Shown piece by piece: positions 23,375-31,784 of a DNA stretch of 34,327 bases. The translations under genes were made by a program, and so were the position numbers. A model generated the notes under the pieces. The model had not been told where the DNA came from, searched no databases, and saw only the letters and a list, made by a program, of their open reading frames with translations. Location of the stretch: assembly GCA_031279205.1 (NCBI GenBank), contig JAITIX010000045.1, forward strand, positions 1 to 34,327. Direction: 5' to 3'. This stretch comes from Treponema sp. GTDB lineage: Bacteria > Spirochaetota > Spirochaetia > Treponematales > Breznakiellaceae. Positions within the stretch are counted from its first letter, which is position 1; the number at the start of each line of letters is the position of its first letter.

Positions 23375-26305
23375 TTACAGCGCCAACGATAAGCCGAATC
23401 CCAGATTAAGATTGTCGCTCCACTCGTGCGGGTCCGAGATTTTCCACGCGCCCCAGAGATAGGGTGTGAAACGTAGGGGCGAAGTGGTAATAATGACACT
23501 CGATATGGTCATGCCGAGGCGCAACACAAGCGATTGGGCAAGGTGATAGCCGGCGGTGGGAAGCAGGGGCGGTGTCAGAGGTATGCCCGGCGGGGTCTCG
23601 TCATCAGGGAAGGCGGTTTCGTCGGCGTTGTAGAATACGCTCCGGTACGCGAGCGTGCTGTAGAGGCGGTTGTAGTACAAATGACCGAGGTTTTTCTGTA
23701 TGTCCAGCGAAAAGAGTTTGAGTTCCACCTCGCCGCCGGCAAGCCATGAAAGCCGGTTAATGTGGTCTGTTGCGTATTCAACCGAAGCAATGTCGCTAAA
23801 CAACGAACCGCCGATATAGTCGTTTTCGTGGTTCAACGACCTGCCGTACAGGTCAAGGTTGGCGGCGCTGCTCCATGCGTAATAGAGCGACAGCTTCAGC
23901 CGGAATGGTTCAAAGGCGACGCTCAGGCGTTCCTCAACGCCGAGGGTCTCTTGCGGCAGGGTATACCGGACGGTCGTGTTCAGCGAAAAGCCCTTCCCGA
24001 ACAACTGCCAGCGGAACCGACGCAGGGCATTCAGATCAAAGCCCGCGCTAAAGGTATAGATCGGCTCGTCATATCCCCATGTGTACACATTGGAGCTGTT
24101 GAGCGGGTCTTGCGCAATGAGGCTCACGGTCGCGCCAAGCCTGAATCCCCACGAGGACGCGGCTTGTATGCCGGCAAAGGTGCGGCGATGGGGTATCTCT
24201 TTGGTTTTGTTAATGCTGTCGCTTACCTCAAAAGTCAGGGGAAAGCCAAGTCCAAGGGTCGTCCACTGTATACCGAAAGCGCCCATAAGGTCGCGGATGT
24301 TCATGTATGCTTCCAGCATAACAAAGTTAGTATCAGTAGGGTCCATCATCTGCGACATAATACCGACGCCGTCAAAGCTGAATTCAGCATCCGCGTTTAC
24401 TGACGTGAGGGGTAAGGGTAACCAAAGCTGGAACGGGTTCATGTAGGCGAGCGGATTATAAGGCCGCGTATTCGGCAGGGTCATGGTTCCACAAACAGCG
24501 GGTATATTCGCGGGCGACGGCGTTGTTTCCCATGGCGTGAACAGGAGCGCTGCGTGAACGCCCGACAGGGCATCTCCCGCCTCTGGATAACGCGCCAGCG
24601 CGTCCCATGTTGAGAACGAGGCGCGGTAATACACCTCGTTACCAAGTTGCACGGGCAGCGACACCCCGCCGGAAAAGTCGCGCGCGCTAAACACTACGCT
24701 AAAGGCACCAGACACTGGCTTATCGCCAAGCCCTCGCAGGTCTATGGAGCCAAGTTTGTAGAACCGGTCGTCGTGGTTAAAGCCAAAGAGCAGATGGCCT
24801 TCGCTTGCCTGAAGAAAACGCATGTAACGCCAACGCTCGGCGTCGTCATTGCCAGATGAGAGCGTGTAGGTCGTCTTCGTGTCGTAGTTGTACAGGCAGA
24901 GTTCGCGTATGCCGTTACGCGCTGCGACAAAGGCGATCCATGTGTCGTTTACGGCGCAGGGGCTGGTGAGGAGGAGGCTCTCGTTACCCATCAGCAGCAG
25001 CACTTCCTCGTCGTCATTACCGGAGCGAAAGACAAGGTTATTAAGGTGGCGCGTGGAAGTCAGACCAATAACGCCATCACGGAAGTATTGCCCCTGATAC
25101 AGCTCGTTCCACGAGCGTCCGGTTCCCCAGCCATTGCCCGTGTTGTATTCCGTAACAATGGCTGTGGCGAGGTCTTCGGTATAGCCGTATGAGGACACCA
25201 ATGCACGGCTTCCGTCTGCTGATACGTCGAGGTCGTAGCTTGAGGTGCCAATGAGCGATGAATTGCGGCTGCGTCCGGTTGCTGGATCAAAGACGACAAG
25301 CGCGCCCGCAATGATGTCCAGTGCAAAGACCTTGCCGCCGCCCGCGTCAATGGCGGAAATCAGCGCCTCGCCGCCCCGCACTATGCCGGCGCTGTTGTCT
25401 GCAACTCCGTCAAGGCGCAAAGAGTTCTGAAAGCTCTGCCATGCGTCTAGAAACGCCATGCCGTATACATTGGTAAAGATGTGGAAAAAGCCATTGTTAT
25501 AGAAGAAAAATGAAAAGTGATACTCACCGCCCATGCGTTGCCAGAGTTCCGCATACTTTTCCATGCCATACTGTTTAATCAACCACGCTGAAAACAGTCC
25601 GCCATACTCATACCAAGCCCCAGTCGGCGGGTAATCGTAGACGCCTGATGCCTGAAACGGCGTCAGGAACGTGTTGTCAATGATGGCTTGCCGCAACTTC
25701 TGCTTCGTGAGCGGGTCATTGGCGCGACCAAACCCCTTGTCGAGGTTCTCGTTTTTATCCACGCGCTCATATTGGGTGCGACTACTGAGGCTGCTCTCAA
25801 AAGCCACCGCAGCGCCTTCCACCATGAACAAAGGCGCGGTAAGCTGAATGAGGTCGTACCAGCCGCCGAAGATGTCGTACATGATCTGAAACGGGCGACT
25901 GCGGCTGCTCAGGGAAATAGCATGGGTAAGCTCATGCAGGAATACGCTTTCCAATGCATTTTCAAACGTAGCAAAGTCATTGGGATCGGTTGGCGTGTCG
26001 AAGAGCAGGATATGGGGATAGGGCAAGGAGCGCATATAGGAGTTGAACTGGTCTGTATGGGGCGTTATAGCCACTGGCACTTTTCGTTTAAGACTGATAC
26101 CCAGAAGCGCCGACACCTGCTCATACACGGAGTCCGCGAAACCAGCGACACTTTCCGCTGTCTGCCACGAAGACTCTGGAAAGATGATCTCAAAGTAATT
26201 CGTTTCAAGTACACGAAACGAGGTAAACGGCTTAAAGTTCAGCATTTGCGCCGGGACTGACGCAACGCTTATGACACACAGTATTAACAACAGATTCAGT
26301 TTCAA
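23375..26305 (-). CDS. Secreted gluzincin metallopeptidase with beta-rich C terminus
   Basis: The 976-residue protein starts with a signal peptide (about 1-20). The zinc motif HELTH lies at 124-128, with a second Glu at 163 in MVEGAAVAFE, the spacing of gluzincins such as peptidase MA-like families. Residues about 310-620 have beta-propeller-like repeats (DLDVSADGSRALVSS, WIAFVAARNGIRELCLY). The last 300 residues are beta strands rich in Tyr/Phe/Trp ending in a hydrophobic strand, which suggests an outer-membrane barrel or surface-anchored form. The start is TTG at 26305, chosen for GGAG 7 bp upstream; an ATG there is followed at once by TAG. Substrates are unknown. Confidence 0.85.
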   Translation of the reverse strand: MKLNLLLILCVISVASVPAQMLNFKPFTSFRVLETNYFEIIFPESSWQTAESVAGFADSVYEQVSALLGISLKRKVPVAITPHTDQFNSYMRSLPYPHILLFDTPTDPNDFATFENALESVFLHELTHAISLSSRSRPFQIMYDIFGGWYDLIQLTAPLFMVEGAAVAFESSLSSRTQYERVDKNENLDKGFGRANDPLTKQKLRQAIIDNTFLTPFQASGVYDYPPTGAWYEYGGLFSAWLIKQYGMEKYAELWQRMGGEYHFSFFFYNNGFFHIFTNVYGMAFLDAWQSFQNSLRLDGVADNSAGIVRGGEALISAIDAGGGKVFALDIIAGALVVFDPATGRSRNSSLIGTSSYDLDVSADGSRALVSSYGYTEDLATAIVTEYNTGNGWGTGRSWNELYQGQYFRDGVIGLTSTRHLNNLVFRSGNDDEEVLLLMGNESLLLTSPCAVNDTWIAFVAARNGIRELCLYNYDTKTTYTLSSGNDDAERWRYMRFLQASEGHLLFGFNHDDRFYKLGSIDLRGLGDKPVSGAFSVVFSARDFSGGVSLPVQLGNEVYYRASFSTWDALARYPEAGDALSGVHAALLFTPWETTPSPANIPAVCGTMTLPNTRPYNPLAYMNPFQLWLPLPLTSVNADAEFSFDGVGIMSQMMDPTDTNFVMLEAYMNIRDLMGAFGIQWTTLGLGFPLTFEVSDSINKTKEIPHRRTFAGIQAASSWGFRLGATVSLIAQDPLNSSNVYTWGYDEPIYTFSAGFDLNALRRFRWQLFGKGFSLNTTVRYTLPQETLGVEERLSVAFEPFRLKLSLYYAWSSAANLDLYGRSLNHENDYIGGSLFSDIASVEYATDHINRLSWLAGGEVELKLFSLDIQKNLGHLYYNRLYSTLAYRSVFYNADETAFPDDETPPGIPLTPPLLPTAGYHLAQSLVLRLGMTISSVIITTSPLRFTPYLWGAWKISDPHEWSDNLNLGFGLSLAL

Positions 26306-26357
26306 TCTACATCTCCATATTTTTTTATTTCATCAACGCGCTCACATGGAGCGCGAC

Positions 26358-26429
26358 TACCCAGAAGCGCCGACACCCGCTCATACACGAGGTCGGCGAA
26401 ACTAACGACACTTTCCGCTGTCTGCCACG
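26358..26429 (-). pseudogene. Degenerate duplicate of the peptidase gene's 5' region
   Basis: These 72 bp match 26099-26170 inside the peptidase gene with six mismatches and no gap. On the same strand and frame they read WQTAESVVSFADLVYERVSA, against WQTAESVAGFADSVYEQVSA (residues 47-66). It sits about 50 bp upstream of the intact gene, so it is either the trace of a lost paralogue or a partial tandem duplication. Confidence 0.85.
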
Positions 26430-26448
26430 TTTGTTTGTTTGTTTGTTT
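26429..26448. repeat. (GTTT)5 microsatellite
   Basis: Five perfect GTTT units directly abut the duplicated peptidase fragment, between adk and the peptidase gene. Tetranucleotide repeats are prone to slippage. This one is in non-coding DNA, so any effect would be on transcript or leader length. Confidence 0.95.
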
Positions 26449-26471
26449 CTACGCGCTTGTAAGGAATGCGA

Positions 26472-27101
26472 CTACGCGCCAAGGGCTTTTTCGAAGTTTG
26501 AGACCACTTCATCAACAGCCGGACGGGCGTCAACGTCAACCAGTATCCCCTTGTCGCGGTAAAAATCAATGAGAGGCGCGGTTTGGGCGCGGTACACCTC
26601 AAGGCGTTTCTGAATGGCTTCGGGTTTATCATCGTCGCGGATGTAGAGTTCGCCGCCGCAGGCGTCGCAAACACCATCCTGCTTCGGCTTACTGAACACA
26701 ACGTGGTGGTTAGCCCCACACGTGCGACAGACGCGGCGACCCGACAGACGTTCCAGTATGGTACTGTCGGGAATGTCGAAGTTCACCACCTTGTCCACAG
26801 TAGAGAAACCGGCGAGAGCCTCTGCCTGCGGAATGGTGCGGGGAAAGCCGTCGAGGATGTAGCCGGCTTGAGCGTCAGCCTGAGCGAGGCGCTCCTTCAC
26901 CAGGGCAATGGTGGTGTGGTCGTCAACCAGCTTGCCAGCGTCGATGATTGCCTTAACCTTCAGCCCCAGCGGGGTTTTTGCCGCAATGGCTTCGCGGAAG
27001 ATTGCGCCGGTGCTGATGTGTGGCGCCTTGCAGATGTCCACTGCTTTGGCAGCGAGCGTACCCTTGCCCGCTCCGGGCGGTCCTAAGAAAATCAGTTTCA
27101 T
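26472..27101 (-). CDS. adk: Adenylate kinase
   Basis: Adenylate kinase interconverts ATP, AMP and ADP. The 209-residue protein has the P-loop GPPGAGKGT (7-15), the AMP-site segments ISTGAIFREA and GYILDGFPRT, and a long lid with four cysteines (CRTCG and CDACGG) that should bind zinc. The ATG at 27101 has AGGAG 5 bp upstream and is preferred over an in-frame GTG six bases earlier. It lies upstream of, and in the same direction as, the peptidase gene, with a 166-bp repeat-bearing gap between. Confidence 0.97.
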   Translation of the reverse strand: MKLIFLGPPGAGKGTLAAKAVDICKAPHISTGAIFREAIAAKTPLGLKVKAIIDAGKLVDDHTTIALVKERLAQADAQAGYILDGFPRTIPQAEALAGFSTVDKVVNFDIPDSTILERLSGRRVCRTCGANHHVVFSKPKQDGVCDACGGELYIRDDDKPEAIQKRLEVYRAQTAPLIDFYRDKGILVDVDARPAVDEVVSNFEKALGA

Positions 27102-27358
27102 AAACACTCCTATATGCTTGTTTTGAGCGCGACTCAGCGCCTCCGGTGGGGTTTAATACCTAGCCCATTAATACAACACTGAAGGTACGGGGTTTTGCTC
27201 TCTTGAATACGATAAGGTTTCAAAGAAAACCGGTCAATACTTTTTAGTTACCGGAGCTTTGCCATTGGGCGCTCTTTTTTGCCCGACAGAATAGCGATGC
27301 TGGACACGGGTGTCAGACACCAGGCGGCATTAGATCACCGAGGCGAGCGTGGAATCCC
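27102..27358. other. Divergent intergenic region adk/corA
   Basis: This gap carries the adk ribosome site, no confident adk promoter, a GGGC...GCCC pairing around 27267-27281, and one copy of the dispersed palindrome. No coding frame is convincing. Confidence 0.6.
27309..27321. repeat. Dispersed 13-bp palindrome, intergenic copy
   Basis: GGTGTCAGACACC lies 73 bp before the corA start. It is the reverse complement of the copies inside ruvB and queA. Confidence 0.85.
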
Positions 27359-27387
27359 TTGCCACACCTTCTCCTTCCCGTTAAATT
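27359..27387 (+). promoter_or_regulatory. Candidate corA promoter
   Basis: TTGCCA at 27359-27364 and TAAATT at 27382-27387 are 17 bp apart. The expected start, near 27394, falls at the corA ATG (27395), again implying little or no leader. Confidence 0.5.
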
Positions 27388-27394
27388 TTAGGTT

Positions 27395-28378
27395 ATGGAA
27401 CTTTCTATTATTGGCTATGACCCCATAGGCGCGTGGCAGCACAAGGCGGCGACGGTTGAGGAACTCTTGGAGTACCGCAACAGCGCTGGACTCACCTGGA
27501 TCAACATTAACGGCTTGAAAGACGCTGCCGCCATAAGCCGGATTGTTGAAACCTTCGCCATACATCCCTTAACCGTCGAGGATATCCTTGATGTTGAGCA
27601 GCGTCCCAAGGCTGAGGAGTTCGACAATTACCTGTTCATCACGTTTAAGTCCCTGGGACACCGGACAGATAAAGCTAACGGCGAACTTGAGTTGGATCAG
27701 ATAAGCCTTATCCTCACCGCCGATACGGTGCTCACCTTTCAGGAAAGTCCCGGTAACCCGTTTGAGGGGATCAGACGGCGTATCATGAACAACGTTGGGA
27801 GAATTCGGCGCGCGGGTGTAGCCTACCTGGTCTATGCGATCATGGACGCGGTGGTTGATGGGTACTTTTTAGAGTTAGACCGCCTGGGCAATGACATCGA
27901 GGTCTTTGAAGACCGCGCTCTTGACGAGAACGACGATACGCTCCTGTCCGACGTACAGCGGGTGAAACAGGCGCTCCTTGAGATCAGGCGGGTTATCCGT
28001 CCTCTGCGCGAAGGCTTGAACGTCATCCTGCACCTTGATTCTGAACTCATTGCTACTCCGCTCGAACCCTTTTTCAAAGACCTGCACGATAGTGCAACCC
28101 AGGTGTTTGATAACGTGGAACTCTTCCGCGAATTGCTAGACGGGGTGATGGAAGTACACCTGGCGTCGATTTCCAACCGCATGAACAAGATTATGCAGGT
28201 ACTAACTATCATTGCGACTATTTTTATCCCCCTGACCTTCATCGTTGGGGTCTATGGCATGAACTTTGCCTATATGCCCGAACTCGGATCCCCCTACGCC
28301 TATCCCATAGTCTGGGGTCTGATGATACTCATCGCTATTGGCATGATCATCTTCTTTAAACGCCGTCATTGGTTATAG
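27395..28378 (+). CDS. corA: CorA-family magnesium/cobalt transporter
   Basis: CorA forms a pentameric Mg2+ channel in the inner membrane. The 327-residue protein has a large cytosolic N-terminal domain (about 1-255), then two C-terminal membrane helices with the selectivity motif YGMNF at 287-291 between them and a basic tail (KRRHWL). Length and order of domains are normal. The threonylcarbamoyl-AMP synthase gene begins 5 bp after its stop, so they form an operon. Confidence 0.95.
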   Translation: MELSIIGYDPIGAWQHKAATVEELLEYRNSAGLTWININGLKDAAAISRIVETFAIHPLTVEDILDVEQRPKAEEFDNYLFITFKSLGHRTDKANGELELDQISLILTADTVLTFQESPGNPFEGIRRRIMNNVGRIRRAGVAYLVYAIMDAVVDGYFLELDRLGNDIEVFEDRALDENDDTLLSDVQRVKQALLEIRRVIRPLREGLNVILHLDSELIATPLEPFFKDLHDSATQVFDNVELFRELLDGVMEVHLASISNRMNKIMQVLTIIATIFIPLTFIVGVYGMNFAYMPELGSPYAYPIVWGLMILIAIGMIIFFKRRHWL

Positions 28379-28383
28379 GTCTC

Positions 28384-29403
28384 ATGCGGTACTTTTCGAT
28401 TATTGACGATGTTGCGCTCCATGCTGGCGCGGAGGCGTTACGCGCTGGTGAGCTGGTGGCGTTTCCCACAGAAACGGTCTACGGTCTTGGCGCCGATGCC
28501 TTTAACGCCCATGCGCTGGCAAAGGTATTTGAGGCGAAACAGCGCCCCCGCTTTGACCCGCTCATCATTCACATTGCAGACCTTGGCAGTGTGGAGCGGC
28601 TTGCCGACCTGAGTCTGCTGGACGCGGCTATGCGCGCCCGGTTTGACACGCTTGCCCATGCGCTCTGGCCTGGACCTCTGACACTCATACTCCCGAAACA
28701 GAGCGCTGTGCCTGAGCTTGCTACAAGTGGGCTTCCGACAGTGGCGCTGCGCTTCCCCCAGCACGATGCGGCGCTGGCGCTGATCCGCGCAGCTGGCGGC
28801 GCGATAGCTGCGCCCAGCGCCAACCCCTTTGGCTATCTCAGCCCCACACGAGCCGAGCATGTGCGGGAACAGCTTGGCGGAAAGGTTGCCGTTATCCTTG
28901 ACGGTGGTCCCTGTGGTATTGGCGTTGAGTCAAGCGTGCTAGAACTGGTGTCAGACACGCCGCGTATTCTGCGCCCAGGTGGGATGCCGCGTGAGCGTAT
29001 TGAGGCGCTTATCGGCGCGGTGGAGCTGGGCGCGGCGCCGGCTGTAACAAAGCCTCATTCGCCAGGTCAGCTTAAAAGCCACTATGCGCCCCGAACCAGC
29101 CTTATACTCCATAGCCACGCTGAAATGCTTGAACTGCCCTGGGAGCCTGCATCGGTCTGGCTTTTCTTTGACGGCAATACCCGCGACCTCTGGTTGCGCC
29201 GTTGCACCATAAATGTGTACCACGCCCATGACCGCGTTTACACGCTCTCGGAACACGGCGATCTGGCTACTGCCGCTGCCGCACTCTTTGAGACCCTGTA
29301 CGAGATTGACCACGCCGGCGCGTCCACCATTCACGCTCAGCGCGTTCCCGGCGTCGGACTGGGAAACGCCATCAACGACCGGCTTGAACGGGCATCGGTT
29401 TGA
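28384..29403 (+). CDS. Threonylcarbamoyl-AMP synthase, Sua5 type
   Basis: This enzyme makes threonylcarbamoyl-AMP from threonine, bicarbonate and ATP for the t6A modification of ANN-decoding tRNAs. The 339-residue protein has the YrdC domain (about 5-205: FPTETVYGLGADA, KQRPRFDPLIIHI, PLTLILPK, SANPFG, SSVLEL) and the extra C-terminal Sua5 domain joined by a SPGQLKSHYAP linker. ATG 28384 is preferred to an upstream in-frame start that lies inside corA. Val189-Ser-Asp-Thr192 is encoded by a near-perfect copy of the dispersed palindrome. Confidence 0.95.
   Translation: MRYFSIIDDVALHAGAEALRAGELVAFPTETVYGLGADAFNAHALAKVFEAKQRPRFDPLIIHIADLGSVERLADLSLLDAAMRARFDTLAHALWPGPLTLILPKQSAVPELATSGLPTVALRFPQHDAALALIRAAGGAIAAPSANPFGYLSPTRAEHVREQLGGKVAVILDGGPCGIGVESSVLELVSDTPRILRPGGMPRERIEALIGAVELGAAPAVTKPHSPGQLKSHYAPRTSLILHSHAEMLELPWEPASVWLFFDGNTRDLWLRRCTINVYHAHDRVYTLSEHGDLATAAAALFETLYEIDHAGASTIHAQRVPGVGLGNAINDRLERASV
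28947..28959. repeat. Dispersed palindrome, near-perfect copy in the Sua5-type gene
   Basis: GGTGTCAGACACG keeps the 11-bp core GTGTCAGACAC and is read Val-Ser-Asp-Thr, the same frame as in ruvB and queA. Confidence 0.6.
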
Positions 29404-29430
29404 CTATCTACCACTCGCCTCTGGTACCGG

Positions 29431-29454
29431 TGCAAGCAAGGAACCTTGCTTGCA
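29431..29454. terminator. 11-bp-arm hairpin after the Sua5-type gene
   Basis: TGCAAGCAAGG (29431-29441) is the exact reverse complement of CCTTGCTTGCA (29444-29454), separated by AA. It lies 28 bp after the stop and may end the corA transcript, although the following bases are not a T-run. Confidence 0.6.
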
Positions 29455-29533
29455 TAAGCAAACGTTTCCTAAAGTTGTGCCAAATGAAAAACCTCTCTAT
29501 TCGCTTATGTACAAGGTGTGATACCATGAACTT

Positions 29534-31678
29534 ATGAGTTTTGGAAACTTCGTTGTTGAACCCGGGAAAGCGCTTCCCTTAGGCGCAGTCTTAATTGAGA
29601 ATGGGGTAAACTTTTCCCTGTTTTCCCGTAATGCTGACTCAATCACGCTACTATTGTTTGAATCAGACGCTCCTGACAGCGCGTATCAGAAGCTGAAGCT
29701 TGATTCCATAAAGAATCGCACAGGAGACGTGTGGCATTGTTATATAGCCGGTCTCAAAGTCGGAACGCTGTACCTCTACCTCGCAGACGGTCCGTATGCT
29801 CCTGAGAGGGGATTTCGGTTTAATCCCCATAAAGCGCTCATCGATCCCTATTCACGGGCGCTGACACACTTTGATAACTGGGACCTCAATGCTTGTACCG
29901 GTTATAACCCAGACGACTCGGGACGAGACCTCTCGTTCTCTCTTCAGGAAAACTTCCTCACCCTACCGCGCTGTGTGGTTATTGATGATGAGTTTGACTG
30001 GCAAGGAGATACGCCGCTCAACTATCCCCTGCGTTTCAGTGTACTATACGAGACCCACATCAAGGGACTGACCGCCCACCCATCTTCTGGCGTGGCGCAC
30101 CCGGGAACCTATCAGGGCGTTATTGAGAAAATACCCTTCTTCAAGGAACTAGGCGTTACCAGCCTTGAGTTTCTGCCCATTCAGGAGTTCAACGAAAACG
30201 AGTATTTTCACCAGAACCCCCGCACCGGTGAGCGTCTGCGTAACTACTGGGGTTACTCGACCGTGGCTTTCTTTGCCCCCAAAGGTTCTTACTCCTCAGA
30301 CCGCAGTCCGGGAGGACAGGTGCGTGAGTTCAAGGAGATGGTACGAGAACTGCACAAAGCCGGACTTGAAGTGATTCTGGATATTGTGTTTAACCATACC
30401 GCCGAAGGCAACGAGATGGGACCGACCTTCTCGTTTCGGGGTCTTGATAACTCAATTTATTACATGCTTGACGAGAACAAGCGTTACTACAAGAACTACT
30501 CCGGGTGTGGCAATACCGTGAACTGTAATCATCCAGTAGTGCGCGACCTCATCATTGAGTGCCTTCACTACTGGGTGATGGAGATGCATGTTGATGGGTT
30601 CCGTTTTGACCTCGGCTCTATACTTGGGCGCGACCAGTACGGTAGGCTTCTTGAAAATCCACCTGCATTGGAACACATTGCCGAGGACCCGGTTCTGCGG
30701 CACACTAAAATCATTGCCGAAGCCTGGGATGCTGGCGGTGCGTATCAGGTGGGTTGGTTCCCCGGTGGGCGCTGGGCTGAGTGGAACGACCGCTACCGCG
30801 ATGACGTGCGGCGTTTCTGGCGAGGCGATGCCAAGCAGATGCGTCACCTTGCCACGCGGATTTCCGGCAGTTCCGACCTCTACCTGCGCGATGGCAGAAA
30901 ACCGTTTCACTCGATTAACTTTATCACGAGCCACGATGGCTTCACCTTAAAAGACCTTGTTTCCTACTCCACTAAGCACAATGAGGAGAACGGCTGGAAC
31001 AATACCGACGGCAGTGATAACAACAACAGCGCGAACAACGGCTTTGAAGGACATTCCCAGAATCCGTTGATAGAAACGATTCGCGAGCGCCTCTTAAAGG
31101 ATTTCATTGCCACAATGATGATATCGCAGGGAACGCCGATGATACTCGGCGGCGACGAGTTTGCCCGTACCCAGAACGGTAACAACAATGCCTACTGTCA
31201 GGACAACGAGACTTCCTGGTATGACTGGTCGCACCTCAAGACCTATGCGGGGCTTTTTCGCTTTGTCAAAGAGGTCATAGCGTTTCGCCTGCGTCACCAC
31301 GGCTTTATGCGTCCTGAATTTTACACTGGTCGTGACAACTACAACGCCATACCCGACATCAGTTGGTTTGATGAAAAGGGTAATACTCCTGACTGGAACA
31401 ACCTCGACGACTGCCTGGCGCTCCGCATGGATGGCAGTAAAGCCGACATTCTCGCTGACCGTGACGACAATGATTTTTATATCATGTTTAATGCCGGCTC
31501 AAGGCAGGTTCCCTTCAATGTCTGCAAGGCGCCTGAAGATAAGACGTGGCTTCGTGCGATTGACACGGCTCTTTCCTCGCCGGATGACATCTGTCTTCCC
31601 AAAACCGAGAAGCCACTACCCTATCCTGACATTTACCTTGTAAAACCGCGCAGTATGGTTGTTCTGTTAAGCGTATGA
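29534..31678 (+). CDS. glgX: Glycogen debranching enzyme, GlgX/isoamylase type
   Basis: The 714-residue GH13 enzyme cleaves alpha-1,6 branches in glycogen or amylopectin. An N-terminal CBM48-like domain (about 1-140) precedes the barrel with DIVFNHT (region I), GFRFDLGS (nucleophile Asp359), IAEAWD (acid/base Glu396) and NFITSHDG (Asp468). A C-terminal beta domain closes it. The length matches the TreX/GlgX group. AAGG at 29513-29516 is 17 bp before the start but 9 bp before a 3-codon frame (29526-29537) whose stop overlaps the glgX ATG. No other glycogen gene is in the window. Confidence 0.95.
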   Translation: MSFGNFVVEPGKALPLGAVLIENGVNFSLFSRNADSITLLLFESDAPDSAYQKLKLDSIKNRTGDVWHCYIAGLKVGTLYLYLADGPYAPERGFRFNPHKALIDPYSRALTHFDNWDLNACTGYNPDDSGRDLSFSLQENFLTLPRCVVIDDEFDWQGDTPLNYPLRFSVLYETHIKGLTAHPSSGVAHPGTYQGVIEKIPFFKELGVTSLEFLPIQEFNENEYFHQNPRTGERLRNYWGYSTVAFFAPKGSYSSDRSPGGQVREFKEMVRELHKAGLEVILDIVFNHTAEGNEMGPTFSFRGLDNSIYYMLDENKRYYKNYSGCGNTVNCNHPVVRDLIIECLHYWVMEMHVDGFRFDLGSILGRDQYGRLLENPPALEHIAEDPVLRHTKIIAEAWDAGGAYQVGWFPGGRWAEWNDRYRDDVRRFWRGDAKQMRHLATRISGSSDLYLRDGRKPFHSINFITSHDGFTLKDLVSYSTKHNEENGWNNTDGSDNNNSANNGFEGHSQNPLIETIRERLLKDFIATMMISQGTPMILGGDEFARTQNGNNNAYCQDNETSWYDWSHLKTYAGLFRFVKEVIAFRLRHHGFMRPEFYTGRDNYNAIPDISWFDEKGNTPDWNNLDDCLALRMDGSKADILADRDDNDFYIMFNAGSRQVPFNVCKAPEDKTWLRAIDTALSSPDDICLPKTEKPLPYPDIYLVKPRSMVVLLSV

Positions 31679-31711
31679 GTGTGGGGTGTTAAACGCTCAT
31701 CATCCCCGACT

Positions 31712-31782
31712 GAGACAAGGTTCTCCGAGAGAGAGAAAAGGTTCTCCGAGAGAGAGAAAAGGTTCTAACCCTGCCTTGTCTC
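31712..31782. repeat. Inverted repeat enclosing a 21-bp tandem repeat
   Basis: GAGACAAGG (31712-31720) and CCTTGTCTC (31774-31782) are exact complements. Between them a 21-bp unit, AAGGTTCTCCGAGAGAGAGA plus A, runs from 31717, is repeated at 31738, and begins a third time at 31759. The block lies between the convergent glgX and LRR genes. Confidence 0.8.
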
Positions 31783-31784
31783 TG

